The position numbers and the translations under genes are program-made. A stretch of 15,645 nt of DNA, taken from positions 1 to 15,645 of the forward strand of contig CANKZO010000042.1 in assembly GCA_947488485.1 (NCBI GenBank), read 5' to 3'. Positions within the stretch are counted from its first letter, which is position 1. Every line of letters begins with the position of its first letter. The notes beneath the pieces were generated by a model that was not told the origin of the DNA, made no database searches, and was given only the letters and a program-made list of their open reading frames with translations. Shown piece by piece: positions 7,929 through 14,449 of the stretch. This stretch comes from Opitutia bacterium. GTDB lineage: Bacteria > Verrucomicrobiota > Verrucomicrobiae > Opitutales > UBA953.

Positions 7929-8519
7929 TCAGGCTTGGTAAAGGGAGCGCTCATCGATGTGGCGGGCGACGCCTAGGGGCAAGCCGTTTCGGGGCGAATC
8001 ACCGCGACGCAAGGCTTCGCGCAGCGCGGTCGACGAAACCTGCACCGGCGGAGCCTTCAACACCGTCAGGCGGATGACCGCGGCCAGGGTCGGCGGCGGC
8101 AAGGTCGAGATGCCGTCACGCGACAGGACGGCGAATTCGACGAGGCCGCAAAGTTCGACGACATCCTTCCAGCGGTCGAGCCGGGCGAGCTGATCCGCTC
8201 CGAGGACCCAGACCCGCAAGGCGTCCGGATGTTCGCGCGCGAGTTCGCGGGCGGTTTCCACGGACCAGCTCGTACCCGCGCGCCGGGTCTCCCGGTCGTC
8301 GACGACAGCCCACGGATGCTCCGCGAAAGCGAGCCGGCACATCGCGACACGGTCGGCGGCGGAAGCCACGGGGGCGCCGGTACGCAAAGGCGCCTGACCC
8401 GCGGGGATGATGCGGACTTCGTCCAGACCGAGCTGCTTGTGCGCGGCCACGGCCGCGGCCACATGCCCCGCGTGCGGAGGATCGAAGGTCCCACCTAGGA
8501 TGCCGATGGCAGCAGGCAT
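7929..8519 (-). CDS. nadD: Nicotinate-nucleotide adenylyltransferase
   Basis: Transfers AMP from ATP to nicotinate mononucleotide, giving deamido-NAD in NAD synthesis. The 196-residue length is normal. The nucleotidyltransferase signature GGTFDPPHAGH is at 9-19, with both histidines of the HxGH phosphate-binding site. GADQL (107-111) and DRW (115-117) match the substrate-binding segment. VSSTALR (161-167) is the C-terminal ISSTxxR motif. The ATG at 8519-8517 sits 8 residues before the signature, as expected. It is first in a minus-strand pair with rsfS and divergent from lpxI. The 81-base region between the two start codons (8520-8600) must hold both promoters, but I see no convincing hexamers in it. 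Confidence 0.96.
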   Translation of the reverse strand: MPAAIGILGGTFDPPHAGHVAAAVAAHKQLGLDEVRIIPAGQAPLRTGAPVASAADRVAMCRLAFAEHPWAVVDDRETRRAGTSWSVETARELAREHPDALRVWVLGADQLARLDRWKDVVELCGLVEFAVLSRDGISTLPPPTLAAVIRLTVLKAPPVQVSSTALREALRRGDSPRNGLPLGVARHIDERSLYQA

Positions 8520-8600
8520 GTCGCATTACGTTCCGCCGCGGGGCCGGTGGCAACCCAAAGCAGGCTTGAGCCCGAGCCCTTCCACCGAAACACTCACCCC

Positions 8601-9455
8601 ATGGCGGTCGCCTCACGATTCCTCCCCCCGGACTTCGCTCCCTCGCAGACCGTCGTGGTGATCGCCGGCAAAGGCCGCTACCCCGCCCTGCTCGTCGAGT
8701 GCGCCCGCGCCCGCGGCGCCAAGATCAAGCTGGTGTCTTTCGAAGAAGAAACCGACCCGGCCCTCATCGCCGCGTTCGATCCGGCCGACCACCGCCCGAT
8801 CCCGGTCGGCAAGCTCGGCCAGATGCTCGACGCCCTCCAGGAACTCGGCGCGGCGGGCGCGGTCATGGCCGGCCAGGTCACGCCGCGCAAACTCTTCACG
8901 GGCATGGTGCCCGACCTGAAGCTCATCGCGCTCATGGCCTCGCTCAAGGAGCGTAATGCCGAGACGATCTTCGGCGCCATCTCCGCCGAGATCGAGAAGA
9001 TCGGCGTACGCATGCTCGATGCGCGCGTCTACCTCGACGACCACCTGGCCTCGCCCGGCTGCATGACCGGCTGGGTCTGCGGCATCGCCGACGAGCAGCT
9101 GGCATTCGGCACGCGCATGGCCCGCGAGATGGCCCGCCTCGATGTCGGCCAATCCGTCGTCACGGCGAAAGGCACCGTCATCGCCGTCGAAGCTTTCGAA
9201 GGCACCGACAACATGCTCCGCCGCTGCGCGCAGACGGGCGGCAAGGAGATGCTGCTCACCAAGACCGCGAAGCATGAGCAAGATTGGCGCTTCGACGTGC
9301 CCTGCATCGGCGTGAAGACGCTCGAAAGCATGGCCGAAGGCGGCGTGGCTAAGGCCGCGCTCGAAGCCGACGCGGTCATCCTCATCGACAAACCCGCGGT
9401 CATCGCGCGCGCCAAGCAGCTCGGCCTCGACCTCTTCGGCTTCGGCCCGGCCTGA
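8601..9455 (+). CDS. lpxI: UDP-2,3-diacylglucosamine pyrophosphatase LpxI
   Basis: Hydrolyses UDP-2,3-diacylglucosamine to lipid X and UMP in lipid A synthesis, replacing LpxH in bacteria that lack it. From the ATG at 8601 the protein has 284 residues, the usual length. Family landmarks are VVVIAGKGRYP (18-28), GQVTPRKLF (91-99), a DARVYLDDHL stretch (140-149), and GQSVVTAKGTVIAVEAFEGT (183-202). RFDVPCIGVKT (230-240) contains the Asp that I take to be the catalytic one known from Caulobacter LpxI. A GTG at 8547 would add 18 residues with no family resemblance, so ATG 8601 is preferred. The gene implies an outer membrane with lipid A. The phosphoesterase gene begins 4 nt after its stop. Confidence 0.94.
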   Translation: MAVASRFLPPDFAPSQTVVVIAGKGRYPALLVECARARGAKIKLVSFEEETDPALIAAFDPADHRPIPVGKLGQMLDALQELGAAGAVMAGQVTPRKLFTGMVPDLKLIALMASLKERNAETIFGAISAEIEKIGVRMLDARVYLDDHLASPGCMTGWVCGIADEQLAFGTRMAREMARLDVGQSVVTAKGTVIAVEAFEGTDNMLRRCAQTGGKEMLLTKTAKHEQDWRFDVPCIGVKTLESMAEGGVAKAALEADAVILIDKPAVIARAKQLGLDLFGFGPA

Positions 9456-9459
9456 GACG

Positions 9460-10374
9460 ATGATGGACCGCCGTCGCTTCCTCGGAACCAGCGTGCTGGC
9501 CGGACTGGCGGCGCAGGCCTTCGCCGCGCCGACCGAACCGGAGTCCTTCGACTTCGCCTTCCTGACCGATATCCACGTGCAGCCCGAGCTCGGCGCTCCC
9601 GAAGGGTTCCGCCAATGCCTGCGCGCGGTCAACCGCCTCGCCACGCCGGCCGACTTCGTCCTGACCGGCGGCGACCTGATCTTCGACGCGCTCGACGTCG
9701 GCATGGACCGCATCCGCGAGCAATGGAAGGTCTTCGACGAATGCAGCAAGGAGCTCGCCCTGCCCGTCCACCACACGATCGGCAACCATGACGTCGTCGG
9801 CTGGTCCGCGCGCTCGCTCGTGAAGCCGACGGATCAGGATTACGGCAAGAAACTCTTCGCCGAACGCTTCGGTCTCGAACGTACCTATCGCAGCTTCGAC
9901 CACAAGGGCTGGCACTTCATCATCCTGGATTCGATCGGCCAGGACAAGGAGACGCTCGACTACGAAGGCTGGATCGATGACGCGCAGCTCGCCTGGCTGA
10001 AACAGGATCTCGCCGCCACGGGCCGCGCGAAGCCGATCGTGATGGTCACGCACATTCCTTTCTACACGACCTGGCATCAGGTGCTCAAAGGCCCCGACCA
10101 TCGCCTCGACGGCAAAGCCATCGTCCGTAACCTGCACACTTTCCGGAAACTCTTCGACGACTACAACCTGCAGCTGGTCCTCAGCGGCCACGGACACGTC
10201 GTCGAGCGCATCGAAATCGGCAAGGTCACCTACCTCCAAGGAGGCGCGGTCTCCGGCATGTGGTGGAAAGGCCCCGTGTTCGGCAAGCCCGAGGGCTTCG
10301 GCACGGTGACGTGCCGGCGCGACGGGACTTGGTCATGGAAGTATCGTGACTACGGCTGGAAGGCCCGCCGCTAA
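9460..10374 (+). CDS. Tat-exported calcineurin-like metallophosphoesterase
   Basis: A 304-residue protein. The N-terminus MMDRRRFLGTSVLAGLAAQ carries a twin-arginine motif and a hydrophobic stretch, with a plausible cut after AFA (21-23), so a folded, metal-loaded enzyme is probably exported to the periplasm. Metallophosphoesterase motifs appear in order: DIH (37-39), GGD (70-72), GNHD (108-111), a VTH strand with H198, and GHGH (243-246). All dimetal ligands seem present. Either of two adjacent ATGs (9460 or 9463) could start it. It follows lpxI by 4 nt, and co-expression is likely. LpxH, the alternative UDP-diacylglucosamine hydrolase, belongs to the same superfamily, but this protein is exported and lies next to LpxI, so LpxH activity is unlikely. 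The substrate is unknown. Confidence 0.9.
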   Translation: MMDRRRFLGTSVLAGLAAQAFAAPTEPESFDFAFLTDIHVQPELGAPEGFRQCLRAVNRLATPADFVLTGGDLIFDALDVGMDRIREQWKVFDECSKELALPVHHTIGNHDVVGWSARSLVKPTDQDYGKKLFAERFGLERTYRSFDHKGWHFIILDSIGQDKETLDYEGWIDDAQLAWLKQDLAATGRAKPIVMVTHIPFYTTWHQVLKGPDHRLDGKAIVRNLHTFRKLFDDYNLQLVLSGHGHVVERIEIGKVTYLQGGAVSGMWWKGPVFGKPEGFGTVTCRRDGTWSWKYRDYGWKARR

Positions 10375-10380
10375 GGTGGC

Positions 10381-10644
10381 TCAGCCTTCGTAGAAACCCC
10401 AGCCGGCGGCGCTTTCGACGAGGAACCACGCAAGCAGCGCCCCGAGGACGAGCAGCAGCCACTTGCGGTGACGGGCCCAGAGCGCCGGCGTCTCATCGGC
10501 GTGATCGAGCCCCCGGCGGGCGCTCAGCAGGAGCTTCAGACGCGCATGCCAGGCCAAGCGGGTCTGCGACGAGAGATCCGGGTGCGCGTAGGCGTTGACC
10601 CGATAATCGGTCCTACGGAACAGGCTGAGGAAGCGACGCCACAC
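10381..10644 (-). CDS. Small single-pass membrane protein, hypothetical
   Basis: An 87-residue frame starting with GTG. The first 60 residues are basic and polar (several Arg-rich patches), and a single hydrophobic segment follows at about 62-80 with R60 and K61 just before it. The last residues, GWGFYEG, are short and aromatic. The expected topology is N-terminus in the cytosol. It is convergent with the phosphoesterase gene (6 bases between stops) and divergent from panB (63 bases between starts). I do not recognise a family. It is called over the opposing plus-strand frame because it fills the gap exactly between its neighbours and has a coherent membrane segment. A spaced pair TTGTAA/TAGGGT upstream could be a weak promoter. 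Confidence 0.55.
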   Translation of the reverse strand: MWRRFLSLFRRTDYRVNAYAHPDLSSQTRLAWHARLKLLLSARRGLDHADETPALWARHRKWLLLVLGALLAWFLVESAAGWGFYEG

Positions 10645-10662
10645 CGGAGCACCCTACACCCT

Positions 10663-10698
10663 TTACCCACGCTTTACAAGCGGAGCGTCTCTGGGTAA
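10663..10698 (+). promoter_or_regulatory. Nested inverted repeat in the panB leader
   Basis: TTACCCA (10663-10669) is the exact inverse of TGGGTAA (10692-10698). Inside lies a second perfect repeat, CGCTT (10670-10674) with AAGCG (10678-10682), directly stacked on the left outer arm. The outer stem can extend by one T-G pair. The element ends 9 nt before the panB GTG and fills most of the 63-base gap to the divergent small gene. It could be an RNA hairpin in the panB leader or a double operator. Function is not shown. Confidence 0.3.
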
Positions 10699-10707
10699 GC
10701 CCAAGGC

Positions 10708-11475
10708 GTGAAGTCCACCACCCGGTCCCTCCGCGCCCTCAAAGGCGTCCGGCCCATCGTCTGCCTCACGGCCTACGATGTGAGCACGGCCCGCATCGCG
10801 GACGCCGGCGGCGCCGACCTCATCCTCGTCGGCGATTCCTTGGGTAATGCGGTCCTCGGCCTGCCCGACACGGTGGGCGTGACCTTGGACATGATGATCC
10901 ATCACTCCGCCGCGGTCGTCCGCGCGAAGACCGAAGCGCTCGTGGTCGGTGACCTGCCCTTCGGCCTGGCGCACGACAGCTTCCCCAAGCTCCTCGGCTA
11001 CTGCCGTCGCTTCCTGCAAGAAGGCGGCGTCAAAGCGGTGAAGATCGAAGGTGGCGCCTCCCTCGCTCCGGCGATCGCCCGGCTCGTCGACGCGGGCATC
11101 CCGGTCATGGGCCACGTGGGCATGCTCCCGCAGCGCGTCCACTCCGCCGGCTATCGTCGCCGTGGCCTGACGCCCGAAGACCAGCAGAAGATCCTCATCG
11201 ACGCCCAGGCGGTCGCCGCCGCGGGCGCGTTCGCGATGGTGGTCGAATGCGTGGACGAAACCTTCATGCCGAAGATCACCGAAGCGGTCTCCGTCCCGAC
11301 CATCGGCATCGGCTCCGGTCGCGGCTGCGACGGCCAGATCCTCGTCATCCACGACCTGCTCGGCCTCACGCCCGAGCCGCCGCCCTTCGTCCGGCCTGAA
11401 GCCAACCTGCACCGTGACGCGGTCGCGGCCGTCCGCCGCTGGGCCGCCAAGGTGCGCACCAAGAAATCCAAATGA
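10708..11475 (+). CDS. panB: 3-methyl-2-oxobutanoate hydroxymethyltransferase
   Basis: Adds a hydroxymethyl group from 5,10-methylene-tetrahydrofolate to 2-oxoisovalerate, giving ketopantoate for pantothenate and coenzyme A. The 255-residue length is typical. Mg-binding and catalytic residues align with E. coli PanB: D43 in VGDSLG, D82 in GDLPFG, K112 in VKIEGG, and E180 in VVECV. MGHVGMLPQ (134-142) and GCDGQILVIHDLLG (206-219) are further signatures. The GTG start places the family's opening segment (LKGVRPIVCLTAYD) at the normal distance. An AAGG lies 1 nt before the GTG, too close for a standard ribosome site. panC is not adjacent. The stop overlaps the gpsA start as ATGA. Confidence 0.96.
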   Translation: MKSTTRSLRALKGVRPIVCLTAYDVSTARIADAGGADLILVGDSLGNAVLGLPDTVGVTLDMMIHHSAAVVRAKTEALVVGDLPFGLAHDSFPKLLGYCRRFLQEGGVKAVKIEGGASLAPAIARLVDAGIPVMGHVGMLPQRVHSAGYRRRGLTPEDQQKILIDAQAVAAAGAFAMVVECVDETFMPKITEAVSVPTIGIGSGRGCDGQILVIHDLLGLTPEPPPFVRPEANLHRDAVAAVRRWAAKVRTKKSK

Positions 11476-12473
11476 ACTGCGTCATCTTCGGAGCCGGCGG
11501 CTGGGGTACGGCCATGGCGATCCACCTCGCCCGCCAAGGCCAGACCGTCACGCTCGTGCCACGTCGCGCCGAACAAGCCCTCGCCCTCGCCACCATGCGC
11601 GAGAACACCGACTACCTGCCCGGCCATCGCCTCGACGACTCGATCCAGATCGGCCTCGAACCGCTGCCGGCGCTGATGGATGCCGACCTGGTTTTCCTCG
11701 CCTGCCCTTCCAAAGGCCTGCCGGAGCTGCTCGCTGCGATCGGCCCCGCCGTCCGCGACTCGGGCGCCAAGATGGCCATCTCGCTCTGCAAGGGTCTCGA
11801 CCTAGCCACCCTGCGCCGACCGTCCGAACTCATGGCCGCGGCCTTCGGTGACGTCCCCGTCGCCACGCTGAGCGGCCCGAGCAACGCCGACGAAGTCGCA
11901 CGTGGACTGCCCACTGCTCTCGTATTGGCCTCGACCGCCGGCGACGCCTTGATGAAGGACGTGCAGGCCGCCGTCAGCGGCCCGACGCTGCGCGCCTACA
12001 CCTCGACCGACCTCGTCGGCGTCGAGATCGGCGGCACGCTCAAGAATGTCTACGCCCTCGGCGCGGGTCTCTGTGATGGTCTCGGACTCGGCTCCAACGC
12101 CAAGGCCGCGATGCTCACGCGCTCCCTGCAGGAGATGGCCCGGCTCGGCGAAGCGCTCGGCGCCCGCCCGGAGACTTTCCTCGGCCTCGGCGGCGTCGGC
12201 GACCTGATGGCCACGGCCCATGGCTCATGGAGCCGCAACCGTTCGCTGGGCGAACAGCTCGCCAAGGATCCGCAAGGCACCCTGGCCGCCCTCGCCGCGC
12301 GCAAGGAGGCCGTCGAAGGCCATCGCGCCGCCGAAGCGCTCTCGAAACTCGCGACCGCCCGCGGACTCGATGCGCCGATCCTTTCCTGCCTGCACGCGAT
12401 CCTCTACAAGGGACTCGACCCGCGCGCCGGCGTGGTCGCGCTGATGACCCGCGACCTCCGTTCGGAGGCATGA
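11472..12473 (+). CDS. gpsA: NAD(P)-dependent glycerol-3-phosphate dehydrogenase
   Basis: Reduces dihydroxyacetone phosphate to sn-glycerol-3-phosphate, the backbone for phospholipids. The 333 residues are standard. The dinucleotide loop GAGGWG is at 7-12, the S-x-C-KGL segment at 104-109, and SGPSNADE at 134-141. The catalytic Lys is K191 in GGTLKN. GLGGVGDL (238-245) and the substrate-binding SRNR (254-257) are intact. The variant TAHGSW replaces the more usual TC-x-S sequence before SRNR. The start overlaps the panB stop by 4 nt, and the stop overlaps the start of the SET gene by 4 nt, so all three are probably translated from one message. Confidence 0.96.
   Translation: MNCVIFGAGGWGTAMAIHLARQGQTVTLVPRRAEQALALATMRENTDYLPGHRLDDSIQIGLEPLPALMDADLVFLACPSKGLPELLAAIGPAVRDSGAKMAISLCKGLDLATLRRPSELMAAAFGDVPVATLSGPSNADEVARGLPTALVLASTAGDALMKDVQAAVSGPTLRAYTSTDLVGVEIGGTLKNVYALGAGLCDGLGLGSNAKAAMLTRSLQEMARLGEALGARPETFLGLGGVGDLMATAHGSWSRNRSLGEQLAKDPQGTLAALAARKEAVEGHRAAEALSKLATARGLDAPILSCLHAILYKGLDPRAGVVALMTRDLRSEA
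12455..12468 (+). promoter_or_regulatory. Hairpin over the gpsA stop / SET-gene start junction
   Basis: CCTCCG (12455-12460) and CGGAGG (12463-12468) are a perfect inverted repeat with two bases between them. The RNA could form a five-pair stem with a GTTC loop, ending one base before the ATG at 12470. The right arm contains GGAGG, an almost perfect Shine-Dalgarno sequence, though only 1 nt from the start codon. A ribosome finishing gpsA would melt the hairpin, which would couple translation of the two genes. The structure is seen; the role is inferred. Confidence 0.35.
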
Positions 12474-12931
12474 GCGAGGCCGACGTCGAGACGCGGCGTT
12501 CCGCGATCGCCGGCCAAGGACTTTTCGCCCGCCGGGATTTCGCCGCCGGCGAACGCCTCGCGCCCTACCGCGGACCGACCACTTCGACGCCGCCGCCCAG
12601 ACCGGAGACTGGGGAAGTCTTCGCCCTGGAAGTGGCCGCGGGACGCTGGCTCGACGGCTCCGGTGCCGATAACCCGACACGCTGGGCGAACCATTCCTGC
12701 GAACCTAATGCGGAACTCATCTGGCACGACGCCGCCGAGGGGGCCTGGCTGACGAGCCTGCGCCCCCTGCGGGCCGGGGAGGAAATCACCTTCGATTATG
12801 GCTTTTCGTTGGCCGAAAGCCTCTTCCACCCTTGCACCTGCGGGGCCGCCGGCTGCATCGGCCGGATCATCGCCGCCCCGCTCCGCCCCGCCCTGCGCCG
12901 TCACCTGCGTTTTTCACGTCCAAGGGATTGA
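12470..12931 (+). CDS. SET-domain protein lysine methyltransferase
   Basis: A 153-residue stand-alone SET domain, predicted to move a methyl group from S-adenosylmethionine to lysine on a protein. Motifs are complete: GQGLFA (15-20) at the cofactor strand, NHSCEPN (74-80), and GEEITFDYGF (103-112) with the catalytic-site tyrosine Y110. A post-SET group C122, C124, C129 can bind zinc together with C77. The open frame runs further upstream inside gpsA, but ATG 12470 gives the normal domain start and an ATGA overlap with the gpsA stop. Small bacterial SET proteins occur in Chlamydiae, Verrucomicrobiota and others; their targets are mostly unknown. Nothing nearby identifies a substrate. Ribosomal or nucleoid-associated proteins would be reasonable candidates. 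Confidence 0.9.
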   Translation: MSEADVETRRSAIAGQGLFARRDFAAGERLAPYRGPTTSTPPPRPETGEVFALEVAAGRWLDGSGADNPTRWANHSCEPNAELIWHDAAEGAWLTSLRPLRAGEEITFDYGFSLAESLFHPCTCGAAGCIGRIIAAPLRPALRRHLRFSRPRD

Positions 12932-12943
12932 CCACCCGACAGC

Positions 12944-12966
12944 CCAAGGTCAGTTTTCCAAGGTCA
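12944..12966 (+). repeat. Nine-base direct repeat upstream of the TPR gene
   Basis: CCAAGGTCA occurs twice, at 12944-12952 and 12958-12966, with starts 14 bases apart. A third CCAAGG lies at 12920-12925. In addition, ATTGACC (12927-12933) is the inverse of GGTCAAT (12962-12968). The pair ends 16 bases before the ATG at 12983, in the only gap between the SET gene and the TPR gene. It could be a binding site for a regulator; chance is not excluded. Confidence 0.3.
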
Positions 12967-12982
12967 ATCTGCCCATTTATCC

Positions 12983-14386
12983 ATGAAAAAAGTCGCCCTT
13001 ACCGAGCTCGATCCCCGGCTCCAGAAACAGATCACGGCCGCGGACCAGCAACTGAAGACAAACCCCCAGTATGCCGTGGAAGTCTTGTCCGGCATCCTGG
13101 CCCGTAATCCGGGTTGCATCGAAGTGCGCCGCAGCCTTCGCAAGGCCCAGAAAGCGATGCTCGGCACCAAGAAGGGTCTTTTTGACGGCCTGACCAGCGC
13201 CCTCTCCTCCGGCAAGATCGCCAAGGCCGTCGAGGCCGACCCCGTCGCCGCCATCGCCGCCGCCGAAGAAGCCCTCGCCAAGAAGCCGACCGACGCCAAC
13301 GCCAACAAGACCCTCGCCCTGGCCGGCCTGAAACTCGGCTTCCATGAGCTCGCCGCCTTCGCTTACGAAGAACTCGCGACCAACGAGCCCACCGAGGTCC
13401 AGCACTTCGTCGACCTCGCCAACGCCTGGATCGCCGGCGGTGACTTCGACCAGTCCCTCGCCGCCGCCGACCGCGGCCTCAAACTCTTCCCCGGCAACGG
13501 CGACCTCCAGGAAGTCGTCCGCAAGGCCTCCGTCAGCAAGACGATGAAGAAAGGCAACTGGGAGGACAAAGGCGACTTCCAGTCCAAGCTCAAGGACAAG
13601 GACGAAGCCCTTCGCCTCGACCAGGCTTCGCGCACGGTCACCGACTCCGCCACCGCCCTCGCCCAGGCCGGCGAGCTGGCCCAGAAGATCCAGTCCGCCC
13701 CGGACAGCCTCGACCTCTACCGCGAGATCGTGCGCATGTTCCTGATCGCCGAAGACCTCGACAGCGCCATCGCCTGGCTGCAGCGCGGACGCCTGACGAG
13801 CCAGGGCAAGGCTGACACCTCCCTCGAACGCCAGGAAAGCGACCTGATCATCCGCCGCTACGAGCGCATCTCCAAGCAGCTGCGCGAGGCCATCACCGCC
13901 AACCCCGCCGACGCCGCCAGCAAGGACGCCCTCGCCAAGAACGAGACCGAACTCGCCGACTTCCGCCTCAAGACCTCCATCGCGCTGGTCGAGCGTTACC
14001 CCAACGACTTCTCCTACCGCCACGAGCTCGGCACGCTCCTCCTCGCCGCCAACCGCCTCGACGAAGCCGTCCAGCAGCTCCAGTACGCCCAGCGTAATCC
14101 GAAGTTCCGCCAGCCGTCCCTCCTCGCGATCGGCCGCGCCTTCTCGCAGGGCGGCAAGTACGACCTCGCGGTCGAGCAGCTCACGACCGCCAAGAGCGAA
14201 GTCCAGCTGATGAACGACCTGAAGAAGGAGATCATCTACGCCCTCGGCGACACCTACGAGAAGATGGGCAAGGCCAAGGAAGCCGTCGACGAATACAAGA
14301 TCATCTACATGGCCGACTCGGGCTACCGCGACGTCGCCAAGAAGATCAACGACTTCTACGAACGCCAGAAGGGCGCCACGGCCTAA
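12983..14386 (+). CDS. Tetratricopeptide-repeat-type protein, soluble
   Basis: A 467-residue alpha-helical repeat protein with no signal peptide or membrane segment. Two TPR-like blocks are visible. The first, at about 85-175, has AIAAAEEALAKKP and a following unit ending GLKLFPGNGDL. The second, at about 335-455, has units with LGTLLLAANRLDEAVQQL, AIGRAFSQGGKYDLAVEQL and ALGDTYEKMGKAKEAVDEY. A Lys/Asp-rich, helical middle region lies between them. The N-terminus carries a further half-repeat (QLKTNPQYAVEVLSGIL). TPR arrays bind protein partners, and the partner here is unknown. The gene is separated from the SET gene by 51 bases containing a direct repeat and from the purA-like gene by 63 bases, so it may have its own promoter. 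There is no ribosome-binding sequence before the ATG. Confidence 0.85.
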   Translation: MKKVALTELDPRLQKQITAADQQLKTNPQYAVEVLSGILARNPGCIEVRRSLRKAQKAMLGTKKGLFDGLTSALSSGKIAKAVEADPVAAIAAAEEALAKKPTDANANKTLALAGLKLGFHELAAFAYEELATNEPTEVQHFVDLANAWIAGGDFDQSLAAADRGLKLFPGNGDLQEVVRKASVSKTMKKGNWEDKGDFQSKLKDKDEALRLDQASRTVTDSATALAQAGELAQKIQSAPDSLDLYREIVRMFLIAEDLDSAIAWLQRGRLTSQGKADTSLERQESDLIIRRYERISKQLREAITANPADAASKDALAKNETELADFRLKTSIALVERYPNDFSYRHELGTLLLAANRLDEAVQQLQYAQRNPKFRQPSLLAIGRAFSQGGKYDLAVEQLTTAKSEVQLMNDLKKEIIYALGDTYEKMGKAKEAVDEYKIIYMADSGYRDVAKKINDFYERQKGATA

Positions 14387-14449
14387 GCCCAACCGCCGCC
14401 TTTCCTCGCTTGCGGACGGCCCAGCCCGCCCGCCTCCCCCTTTCTGCCC

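Noticed and set aside
7363..7941. Plus-strand frame of 192 codons over rsfS
   Set aside because: The minus-strand frame carries all RsfS motifs and sits next to nadD.
8547..8600. GTG start adding 18 residues to LpxI
   Set aside because: The extra residues do not resemble the family, and ATG 8601 gives the standard length.
10468..10698. Plus-strand frame of 76 codons over the small membrane-protein gene
   Set aside because: No hydrophobic or domain signal, and it runs into the panB leader palindrome. The minus-strand frame fits the gap better.
12227..12469. Upstream extension of the SET gene inside gpsA
   Set aside because: It overlaps the conserved end of gpsA in another frame with Arg/Pro-rich shadow sequence; the ATG at 12470 gives a complete SET domain.
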